From Fuerstiella marisgermanici (lineage in GTDB: Bacteria; Planctomycetota; Planctomycetia; Planctomycetales; Planctomycetaceae): a stretch of DNA of 64,000 nt. The notes under the pieces were generated by a model that did not search any database, was not told the origin of the DNA, and worked only from the letters and a program-made list of their open reading frames with translations. Within the stretch, counting starts at the first letter, position 1. Each line of letters begins with the position of its first letter. This document shows positions 16,991 to 24,544 of the stretch, piece by piece. Where the stretch lies: contig NZ_CP017641.1 of the NCBI RefSeq assembly GCF_001983935.1, forward strand, positions 6,233,001-6,297,000, read 5' to 3'. The translations under genes and the position numbers were made by a program.

Positions 16991-17689
16991 TTATTCGGGC
17001 ACCGGCTCGTAGTTTTCCGGGCGGTTCAGAAATGACAGGCTGAATCCGATGAACCAGAAGTCCGAGTCGCGGCCTTCCGTTGTCAGGTGATACTGAGCAC
17101 TCGCGGTCAGCCGCGTCGAACTGTTCAGCCAGAAATGAGCGCCCAGTTCCGGATACACAGACGCCAGAAAATTGGGATCGGACTGCGTTTCGCCGCGTTC
17201 ATCGATGCTGCCATCGTCATCATTGTCGATCCCGTCATCGCGCGCACTGACTTGCCGACTGTTGGCACCAACGTACGTGCCGACACCCGCAAACGGTGCC
17301 AGACGTGACGGCGATTGAGTTCGCACGCCAAGGTCAATTCCAGCAAACCAATCTTCCGCTCCAGTGCCGACCAGCCCTTTCAACCCAACTCGACTTTCGA
17401 TGGCCGGACCAAGATACTGAAACCTTCCGACTTCGAGCCCGCCGGCAGTGGGTTCATCAGCTCCCGCTCCGCCGACGTAATAGCCTCCGCGATCGGCGAC
17501 GTATCGAGCGTCACTCGCCTGCTTGATCATGCGTCCGACTTTTTCCGCATCATTGCTCGGGTAACGCTTGGCATATTTGTCCGCATAGACCTCATCATCC
17601 ATCGCCCATCGAGACGTACCAATGCCCGCGCAGCCGGTGAGCACCAGGCACGAACAGAGGACGACTGAAATGGAGAGAGTGCGATACAG
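16991..17689 (-). CDS. Lipoprotein, predicted outer-membrane beta-rich, probable CTG start
   Basis: The ATG/GTG-based reading starts at GTG 17644 and leaves only four residues before a cysteine. Reading upstream in the same open frame to CTG 17689 gives MYRTLSISVVLCSCLVLTGC, a textbook lipoprotein signal with lipobox LTGC, and places GGTGAG a few bases before the CTG. The mature part has a YADKYAKRYPSNDAEKVGRMIKQ helix, then a beta-rich domain (GVGTYVGANS, LTASAQYHLT, FWFIGFSLSFLN) ending in an aromatic-type strand, as in small outer-membrane barrels. DDGIDNDDDGSID resembles a calcium loop. The function is unknown. Confidence 0.65.
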   Translation of the reverse strand: MYRTLSISVVLCSCLVLTGCAGIGTSRWAMDDEVYADKYAKRYPSNDAEKVGRMIKQASDARYVADRGGYYVGGAGADEPTAGGLEVGRFQYLGPAIESRVGLKGLVGTGAEDWFAGIDLGVRTQSPSRLAPFAGVGTYVGANSRQVSARDDGIDNDDDGSIDERGETQSDPNFLASVYPELGAHFWLNSSTRLTASAQYHLTTEGRDSDFWFIGFSLSFLNRPENYEPVPE

Positions 17690-18015
17690 AAAAACTCACC
17701 GGTGCGGAGTTGATTAGTCGGCGCGCAAAATCATGCGAGGCAGACGACGAGGCTGGTCAGCGAACCGTATTTCCGTTCGCGTCTGAGGGTCAATGCGAAT
17801 TCGCTTTCCGACCTCTGCCAACACTGGCACCGGCAGATTCTGCCGATGAATCGCGGGATTCCAGCCTGCTGTCGTCTCGGCAACGTTGAGCGATGAATCT
17901 GAGACTCGTCCGCGCACCGCTGCGAAATTTGAGCTACGTTTGCCATGTTGCCGAATTGCAACGCAGAGTGCCACGGCTCGTTTTTCGACACAACCGTCAC
18001 AACCGCTTCACCACC

Positions 18016-19818
18016 ATGTCTGACAGCATTCAGAATCACCCTGAGCTTCCTGCCTCAGCAAACGCCAAAGCGGAACTGCAAGGCGGTTCTCACGTAGAAT
18101 GTCTCGCCGAAGATCCTGACGCTCGGACGCCGTTGGCCAAACCGACGATGGCAACCGCCTTATGGCTGGCTGTGGCATTGATGCTGGGACTGTTCGTGAT
18201 GTCTCGTAATTCGGCCGATTCCGATCTGTGGGGGCACGTCACTTACGGCAAAGAAGTTCTGCGCGATGGCCGCCTTCACGAAGCGACGACATGGTCCTAC
18301 GCTGTTGACAATTTCCGTTGGGTGAACCATGAAAACATCGCTGAGCTAATGATGGCGGCGGCGGATCTGGCTGGCGGGCAGACGGCTTTGCTGCTGCTGA
18401 AGTCGCTTCTGACTTTGTTATTGCTGGGCCTGCCGATGTGGGTCGCTCGCAAAAACGGAGCAGGCCTGATCACGTGTCCTGTAATTGTCGCGATGCTGGC
18501 GTTTAACATATCGTTTCACTGGCTGGTGCGTCCGCACATGTTCAGTTACGCGTGCGGGGCAGGCTTGCTGGCGATCATCGCAACAGCACTTCCCGGTGCA
18601 ATTGGGGCTCGCGGAACGAATGCCCGGTGCAGTCGTTGGTTATGGCTGATTCCACCGCTGATGTGTTTCTGGACAAACGCTCACGGCGGCTACCTTGCGG
18701 GGATGGCGATTCTAATGGCATGGTTGGGCCTGGACGCCATTGAACTTCTGCTGACTCGCGACGCTCGCTTCTGGCCAACCGTGCGGCATCACGCGGTGCT
18801 GTATGCCGCCACTATCGCCGCCTGTCTGGTGAATCCATACGGCATTGAACTTCACACATGGATGCTGTCTTCGCTCGGCCGGCCGCGACCGGAAATCGAA
18901 GAATGGGCTCCGTTGGCGCTGCTATCTGTGGACGCGTTGCCGTTTTGGTGTTTGGCGCTGGGCGCATTCCTATGCCTGAAGAAGACCAATCAACCACTGC
19001 GGTGGCCGGGATTGATTGTACTGGCCTTGCTGTCGTGGCAGGCCGTAAAGCATCATCGACACCTGCCTTTCGCCGCTCTGCTGGCCAGCTTTGTACTTGC
19101 TCCGCATATTGAATCAATTGTGCGACAGATGTTTCGCAAGCTGGAAGAACGAGTGACGGCAAAGCGAAACGTGGATAGAGGACAGCCGGGTTGGTTGAGC
19201 GGCCTGGTTGCAGTGACGGCTTTGATTGCGCTAGCGGTGGCTCAGTATCCGAGGCAAACATTCCTAAAGGTCGAACGCGATTTTTATCCCGTGGCAGCGA
19301 TGCAGTACATGGCCGATCAAAATCTGGAAGGCAAGGTGTTCGTCACGTTTAATTGGGCTCAATACGCACTCGCGGTGTTCGCCGACAGTAATCCAGATTC
19401 GCGAATCGCGTTTGACGGGCGTTTTCGTACGTGTTACCCGCAGCACATCATCGACATGTATTTCGACTTCACGCTGGGCAATCTGCCGCAAAGCGTTCGG
19501 TATCGAGAAGACGCGTCGGGGCCGTTTGATCCGACGGCCGCGCTAAAGTTTCGAGAGCCGAATTTGGTGCTCTTCGAACGACAGCGGAGTAACGCTGTCG
19601 CAACGATGACGGCGGCGAATGACGACTGGTGTCTGTTGTATCAGGACAGCCTGGCTCAACTATGGGGCCGCCGAAGCGTGTACGACAACTCGTCTTCACC
19701 CGACTACCTTCCGATGTCAAAACGCCATATCAGCAACGATGTTCAGGAAGGCGCTGCGGCGTGGCCCGGCTTTCCGGTTGTGCGGGATCGGGATGTGCAA
19801 GTCGCCTTGTCGAAATAA
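18016..19818 (+). CDS. Polytopic membrane protein, GT-C-like, tandem paralogue 1
   Basis: A 600-residue protein with many hydrophobic segments from about residue 55 to 460 and a soluble C-terminal domain of about 140 residues. After the first helix comes SADSDLWGHVTYGKEVL; an acidic pair in the first extracytoplasmic loop is the usual catalytic position of GT-C glycosyltransferases, so a lipid-sugar transferase role is possible but inferred. The C-terminal part has GKVFVTFNWAQYALAVF and LLYQDSLAQLWGRR. ATG 18016 (MSDSIQNH) is preferred over the upstream 17893, whose extension looks untranslated. Its neighbour at 19887 is a clear paralogue in the same orientation. Confidence 0.8.
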   Translation: MSDSIQNHPELPASANAKAELQGGSHVECLAEDPDARTPLAKPTMATALWLAVALMLGLFVMSRNSADSDLWGHVTYGKEVLRDGRLHEATTWSYAVDNFRWVNHENIAELMMAAADLAGGQTALLLLKSLLTLLLLGLPMWVARKNGAGLITCPVIVAMLAFNISFHWLVRPHMFSYACGAGLLAIIATALPGAIGARGTNARCSRWLWLIPPLMCFWTNAHGGYLAGMAILMAWLGLDAIELLLTRDARFWPTVRHHAVLYAATIAACLVNPYGIELHTWMLSSLGRPRPEIEEWAPLALLSVDALPFWCLALGAFLCLKKTNQPLRWPGLIVLALLSWQAVKHHRHLPFAALLASFVLAPHIESIVRQMFRKLEERVTAKRNVDRGQPGWLSGLVAVTALIALAVAQYPRQTFLKVERDFYPVAAMQYMADQNLEGKVFVTFNWAQYALAVFADSNPDSRIAFDGRFRTCYPQHIIDMYFDFTLGNLPQSVRYREDASGPFDPTAALKFREPNLVLFERQRSNAVATMTAANDDWCLLYQDSLAQLWGRRSVYDNSSSPDYLPMSKRHISNDVQEGAAAWPGFPVVRDRDVQVALSK

Positions 19819-19886
19819 CAAGTGCGATCGATGAGCCCTCAGACAGAGGCCACTGCAAGCCATTGCACTGCATAGGAATCTCAGCA

Positions 19887-21584
19887 ATGACGTCCATTTC
19901 TCCTTCAGAAAAAGCCACCTGGTCGCAAGCCTTGTGGCTGACCGTATTTTTGATGTTTGGCCTGGTCAGCATGTCTCACAGCCATGCAGATCCGGATCTG
20001 TGGGGCCACGTGACGTACGGCAAAGAAGTGCTGCAAGACGGGCATCTGCACGAATCGACAACCTGGTCGTACGCGGTCGACAATTTTCGCTGGATCAACC
20101 ATGAGAACATTGCGGAACTGATGGTCGCGGCCGCTGATAACCTGGGCGGTCAGACGGCGCTGCTGCTCGTAAAGTCATTACTGACACTCATCCTGCTGGG
20201 ACTACCCATGTGGGCGGCCCGCAAACGAGGAGCCGGGTTGCTGACCTGCTTCATCATCATTCTGGCGCTGTCGCTGAACATTTCGTTTCACTGGCTGATC
20301 CGCCCTCACATGCTTAGCTACATCTGCGGTGCCGCGTTGATCACGATTCTCGGAATGGGGCTGCCAGGGGCCGTGGTGGCTCAGCCGGACGCATTGCGGT
20401 TCGGAAAGAGCCTGTGGCTGATTCCACCGTTGATGTGTTTCTGGACCAATTCACACGGCGGGTATCTGGCGGGTGCAGCGATCCTGATGGCGTGGCTGGG
20501 GCTGGACGCCATCGAACTTCTCCTGCGCAAAGACGCTCGCTTCCGACCGACTGTCCGACACCACGCCTTGCTTTTTGCTGCGACCGTCGCGGCATGCATG
20601 ATCAACCCATATGCAATTGAACTGCACACATGGATGCTGTCGTCTTTGGGGCGTCCGCGGCCGGAAATTTCGGAGTGGGCACCATTGCCGTTGTTCACGG
20701 TCAATGGCCTGCCGTTTTGGGGACTACTACTGGGCACTATATTGAGCGTGAAGAAATCGGATCAACCTATTCGTTGGCCAGGCATGATTGTGATGGCTCT
20801 GCTGTCGTGGCAGGCCGTCAAGCACTATCGACATTTGCCTTTCGTGGCAATGATGGCGAGTACCATGTTGGTGCCACATATTGAATCCATCGTGCAGCAA
20901 ACGTTGGCCACGTTGCGTGAACGAGTTGGCAATACGCGGACGGCGGAGAGTGGAAAGCTGCACTGGGCGAGCGGCCTGGCAGGCACGCTGCTGCTGTTGG
21001 CACTGACGGTGACTCAGTATCCGCGGCAGGCAACAGTGAAAGTTGATCGCGGTTTCTATCCCGTCAACGCCATGCAGTTTATGGCCGACCATCGCCTGGA
21101 AGGTCGCGTCTTCGTGACGTTTAACTGGGCTCAATATGCTCTGGCGGTGTTTCGCGACAGCAGCCCGAGTTCTCGAGTTGCCTTCGACGGCCGTTTCCGC
21201 ACGTGCTATCCGCAGCACGTGATTGACATGTACTTCGACTTCATTCTGGGCGACCTGCCCGCGAGCCAGCGTTATCGCTCTGCAGATTCAGGCCCATTCG
21301 ATCCGACCGCAGCGCTGGATTACAACAGCCCCGACCTGGTGCTGTTTGAACGCAAACGGAAGCATTGCGTCGACACAATGGAGGCCTGTTCCGATAAGTG
21401 GTGCCTGCTGTACCAGGATAGTCTGGCTCAACTATGGGGCCGCCGCACGAAGTACGACACGCCGCAGTCTCAATCCTATCTGCCAGCCCACCAGCGCCAC
21501 ATCGGCGACGATCCTCAGGAAGGCACCGTCGCCTGGCCCGCGTTTCCGGTGACAAACCGAACTACACGAGTCGCGTTGAAATGA
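19887..21584 (+). CDS. Polytopic membrane protein, GT-C-like, tandem paralogue 2
   Basis: A 565-residue paralogue of the preceding gene, nearly co-linear over its whole length: HADPDLWGHVTYGKEVL, TTWSYAVDNFRWINHENIAELM, LIPPLMCFWTNSHGGYLAG, SSLGRPRPEISEWAPL and YQDSLAQLWGRR all recur with few changes. It lacks the roughly 40-residue hydrophilic N-terminus of paralogue 1. AGGAATCT precedes ATG 19887; the open frame from 19629 runs inside the upstream gene and is discarded. The gap of 68 bp suggests co-transcription. The product is probably an inner-membrane protein acting on lipid-linked sugars or surface polymers; the substrate is unknown. Confidence 0.82.
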   Translation: MTSISPSEKATWSQALWLTVFLMFGLVSMSHSHADPDLWGHVTYGKEVLQDGHLHESTTWSYAVDNFRWINHENIAELMVAAADNLGGQTALLLVKSLLTLILLGLPMWAARKRGAGLLTCFIIILALSLNISFHWLIRPHMLSYICGAALITILGMGLPGAVVAQPDALRFGKSLWLIPPLMCFWTNSHGGYLAGAAILMAWLGLDAIELLLRKDARFRPTVRHHALLFAATVAACMINPYAIELHTWMLSSLGRPRPEISEWAPLPLFTVNGLPFWGLLLGTILSVKKSDQPIRWPGMIVMALLSWQAVKHYRHLPFVAMMASTMLVPHIESIVQQTLATLRERVGNTRTAESGKLHWASGLAGTLLLLALTVTQYPRQATVKVDRGFYPVNAMQFMADHRLEGRVFVTFNWAQYALAVFRDSSPSSRVAFDGRFRTCYPQHVIDMYFDFILGDLPASQRYRSADSGPFDPTAALDYNSPDLVLFERKRKHCVDTMEACSDKWCLLYQDSLAQLWGRRTKYDTPQSQSYLPAHQRHIGDDPQEGTVAWPAFPVTNRTTRVALK

Positions 21585-21592
21585 CAGCGCGG

Positions 21593-22429
21593 CTACTTTC
21601 GTGTTGAATTGACCTTTTTCACAAATCGCAGCAGCAGCGGGTACGCGGGATCGTCCATTTGGCCGTGATTGTAGCCGTCCAGTTCCATCAGCTGCGTATC
21701 AGGATGCCCGACCACCTGCATCATTCGCCACATGTAAGCGTTTTCTTCGTAACGGCCCAGCAACTCGAGTTCTCGATCGCCCGTGATCAGCAGCAGCGGC
21801 GGGCAGTCCTTTCGCACGTGAAACAGCGGAGCCATGTCGTCGATGATCGGCTGCTTGCCGTCAATGCCTCGTTCTTTACGAACGGTGAAATGCGTGATCG
21901 TGTGGCCACTAAACGGGATCAGCCCGGCAATGTTGTCGGCATTGACGTCGTGAGCCCTCAGCCAGCGCTTGTCGAGGCCAATCATGCTGGTGAGGTATCC
22001 TCCAGCAGAATGCCCGCTGACGAAGATGCGTTCGGCCGACCCACCGTACTCAGCGATGTTGCGGAAGGTCCATGCCACAGCGGCGGCCGCGTCGTCGATG
22101 CAGTCCGTCACTTTAACTTTGGGGCTTAATCGATAATTCACTGCAACGATGGCAACACCCTTTTCCTGCAACAGCTTTGGCACCGAACGTTTGCCGGCCG
22201 TCAAGCCACCGCCATGAAACCAGACGACAGTCGAAAAGTTCTTTGCGTCCGCCGGGTAGTATACGTCCAGCCGACAACGTTCGCGCATGTAGGGTGTGAG
22301 GTTATCACCGGCCCGATACGCAACGTTCTCCTCGACCTTGTACGCGGCCGACGCCGATGATGCTTCCTGACCAACCGCTGAAGGCAGGGCGACAGCAGTG
22401 GCGAGGATCAGCAATCGGATTTGTATCAT
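21593..22429 (-). CDS. Exported alpha/beta-hydrolase (carbohydrate/lipid esterase-like)
   Basis: A 278-residue hydrolase with an N-terminal signal (MIQIRLLILATAVALPSAVG). The oxyanion HGGG motif is in WFHGGGLTAG, the nucleophile is in VSGHSAGGYL, an acid is near LITGDRELELL, and the His is in LDGYNHGQM. This is the hormone-sensitive-lipase/BD-FAE-like esterase pattern, with a DVYYP segment near the start. It is the last gene of a minus-strand operon behind glgX, the DUF3179 gene and an unknown exported protein. It is convergent, and only 8 bp away, from the paralogue-2 gene. The substrate is not predictable. Confidence 0.9.
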   Translation of the reverse strand: MIQIRLLILATAVALPSAVGQEASSASAAYKVEENVAYRAGDNLTPYMRERCRLDVYYPADAKNFSTVVWFHGGGLTAGKRSVPKLLQEKGVAIVAVNYRLSPKVKVTDCIDDAAAAVAWTFRNIAEYGGSAERIFVSGHSAGGYLTSMIGLDKRWLRAHDVNADNIAGLIPFSGHTITHFTVRKERGIDGKQPIIDDMAPLFHVRKDCPPLLLITGDRELELLGRYEENAYMWRMMQVVGHPDTQLMELDGYNHGQMDDPAYPLLLRFVKKVNSTRK

Positions 22430-22434
22430 TGGTC

Positions 22435-23538
22435 TTACTCCGTGAATCTGTGAAGACGTGGTTGCCAGCTCTGGTCGATCTTCGTCCTTACCACCACGTA
22501 ATTTGACGTGCCTGCTTCTGCGGCTCGCTGAATCTGAGCATCAATTTCCGGCGGTGAAACATCCCAGCCCTGCAGCACGGCAATCAGCCGGCTGGCCGGA
22601 ACCGGCCTGGCGTTATTGGCTACCGGAAATGTCTGAAACGACTTGAGTGCAAACGTAACCCATCCGGCTGGTTTGTCGTACACTGGCAGGTCGCGCTGGA
22701 AAGATTTGAAGGGAGCCAGCACAGCGATTTGTTCGGACTGCTCGGCCACCGACGTGAGTTGGCTGGTCCATGCCTTCCAACAGATGCCCTTGAAGCAGCC
22801 GACACCGGCGCAAAGTCCGTCGTCCGCGCCATCGTGTTTTTCACATTCGGTGGCCCAGACCGGGATGCAATGGCTGTCCGGTGCAATCTTTGAAACGGCT
22901 TGCACGAATCGCGCCGCCGCATCGTCGCCTGTCGGCCTGGCCGTTTTAATGGGACCGTAATCCGCCGTCCAGCGACACAGATGATGCCCGCAACCGCAGG
23001 CGGATGGGCCGCCCTGTAAGTCGTTTAGGAAGATGCCGGTGGCAGTCGGTTTGTCTTCCAGTAATCGGCGAACTCGCTGTAAGTGAGCAGCGAAGGCTTC
23101 TTCGTACAGAATAGGGACCCACGGATAATTCTTGACGACTTCTGAATTCTTATCCGGTTCGGGCGGATCGTCGAACAGTCGTCGCCATTCGGAATGCCCC
23201 TGCAGACTAGCCATCCATTCGGGATGTGCATTGGCCAAGTCCGGGCAGCGAGCGATTTCAATCCAATAGTAGAGTTGCAGCTCGGCCTTCAAAATGCGTT
23301 TCGCAGCAGCGACCTCGCGCTGGCGGTCATCGTCCGAGAGACCCGTTAAACGCAGCACCACGGCATTTGAATCATTGGTCTTCAAAGCGGCGAGTTCGGC
23401 GGTCGTGACGTCTGAGGGAAGGAGCATAACGGCGCGCAGTGGTTCCGCAGGTTTCGGATCATCCGCGCGAACGAAATCGCCATTGCAGATGGCAGCCAGA
23501 ATCAGGACCAACAGCCCGTTATTTCGTCGGTGGTTCAT
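22435..23538 (-). CDS. Exported protein of unknown function with Cys-rich motif
   Basis: A 367-residue protein starting at ATG 23538 with signal peptide NHRRNNGLLVLILAAICNG; the longer open frame to 23976 only overlaps the upstream gene. The order LRAVMLLPSDVTTAELAALK, NAVVLRLTG, LQLYYWIEIARCPDLANAHPEWMA and a C-terminal VLQGWDVSPPEIDAQIQRA fits a TIM-barrel glycosidase-like fold. I cannot assign a named family. A central SACGCGHHLCRW and a later GLCAGVGCFKGICW are unusual cysteine clusters that could bind metal or form disulfides. The start overlaps the DUF3179 gene by 20 bp and the end is 5 bp from the esterase start, so it is operonic. Confidence 0.7.
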   Translation of the reverse strand: MNHRRNNGLLVLILAAICNGDFVRADDPKPAEPLRAVMLLPSDVTTAELAALKTNDSNAVVLRLTGLSDDDRQREVAAAKRILKAELQLYYWIEIARCPDLANAHPEWMASLQGHSEWRRLFDDPPEPDKNSEVVKNYPWVPILYEEAFAAHLQRVRRLLEDKPTATGIFLNDLQGGPSACGCGHHLCRWTADYGPIKTARPTGDDAAARFVQAVSKIAPDSHCIPVWATECEKHDGADDGLCAGVGCFKGICWKAWTSQLTSVAEQSEQIAVLAPFKSFQRDLPVYDKPAGWVTFALKSFQTFPVANNARPVPASRLIAVLQGWDVSPPEIDAQIQRAAEAGTSNYVVVRTKIDQSWQPRLHRFTE

Positions 23539-24532
23539 AGACCAGGGTCTCCGGATTTTCGGCGGCCCACGCATACCAGCGACATTGAATGCTGTTGACC
23601 CATTGCAGCTCTTTGCCACGCAGCGGCCCATCGACTCCTCGACCGGCGAGCGTCCAGCGGGTGCCGGTTTCCCGGTCTTTGATCGGCGCGGTTTCGGGGG
23701 AAATCCTGTCGGCGTAAAAGGTGAGTGTTCGTCCGTCGAGCACTCGGCTGAAGGCCACCGCAGAATTCGTGGCGGCGTACCAAAATACGGCGACGTCCTT
23801 CTCACCGACAGTGTCGTTAAAGCAGGCTCGACTCTCCAAGCCATCAATTGTGAACGCCTTGCGTTCATCCGCGACTTCCACGCCCAACACATTCGATATG
23901 GCCGGCAGCCGGTCGTCGACCTGGCCCAACGTCTCTTGTGCCTCATCACTGATCTTCGTGGGCAAAGGCGTAACACGATATTTATCGCCGTCGAACAAGT
24001 TATACGCCGTCGATTCCGGGTGGAGCATCAGCCAATATTCCCATGTCGTCAGCATGCTGGGAACTCTGCGCAGTTGCTTTCCTTTTTGAGGTCCATCGAA
24101 GCACGTTCCGCTTAGAGCCGACCACAGCGAGCCGTCACTTCCCTTCACGATCATTGCGCCATTTTTCCAGCCATAGAAGCTGTAGCCGTAGTCCTTTTGG
24201 TAGGCCGCGACGTATCCGCCATCCGGATCGTAGAAGAACAGGCCATACGTATCGTTGATGACTCGCGGGCCGGATAGAAAGTGCCTTAACGGAATCGCGC
24301 CGCCGTTGTGAGCACCTCGAATCCATGCGATGACGCGGTCGTCGTCAAGAATGAGTTTCTTCAGGTGCTGCGACGAACAGTAAGAGCAGGGCGGTTCCGT
24401 CAGCGGTTGAAACAACTCAGGACGAATCACCATGCGAGCAGCCGGCGCGGCCTCCTGAGCAAAGCTCAGTGATGCGACGACCATGCAGATCGCGAGCGAC
24501 AAGCCAGATTGGATTCGACGACTCGCGGGCAT
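23519..24532 (-). CDS. DUF3179 domain protein, exported
   Basis: A 337-residue protein with a signal peptide (IQSGLSLAICMVVASLSFAQE) and the DUF3179 pattern: RVIAWIRGAHNGGAIPLRHF, YGLFFYDPDGGYVAAYQKDYGY, DGSLWSALSGTCFDGPQKGKQL and a repeated GTRWTLAGRGVDGPLRGKEL. Two CxxC-like cysteines occur near the mature N-terminus (PCSYCSSQH). The family has no proven function. It lies 12 bp behind glgX and overlaps the next gene by 20 bp, so all four genes of this cluster are probably on one transcript. A metabolic link to glycogen is not evident. Confidence 0.85.
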   Translation of the reverse strand: MPASRRIQSGLSLAICMVVASLSFAQEAAPAARMVIRPELFQPLTEPPCSYCSSQHLKKLILDDDRVIAWIRGAHNGGAIPLRHFLSGPRVINDTYGLFFYDPDGGYVAAYQKDYGYSFYGWKNGAMIVKGSDGSLWSALSGTCFDGPQKGKQLRRVPSMLTTWEYWLMLHPESTAYNLFDGDKYRVTPLPTKISDEAQETLGQVDDRLPAISNVLGVEVADERKAFTIDGLESRACFNDTVGEKDVAVFWYAATNSAVAFSRVLDGRTLTFYADRISPETAPIKDRETGTRWTLAGRGVDGPLRGKELQWVNSIQCRWYAWAAENPETLVYEPPTK

Positions 24533-24544
24533 AGTGTCACCTGT

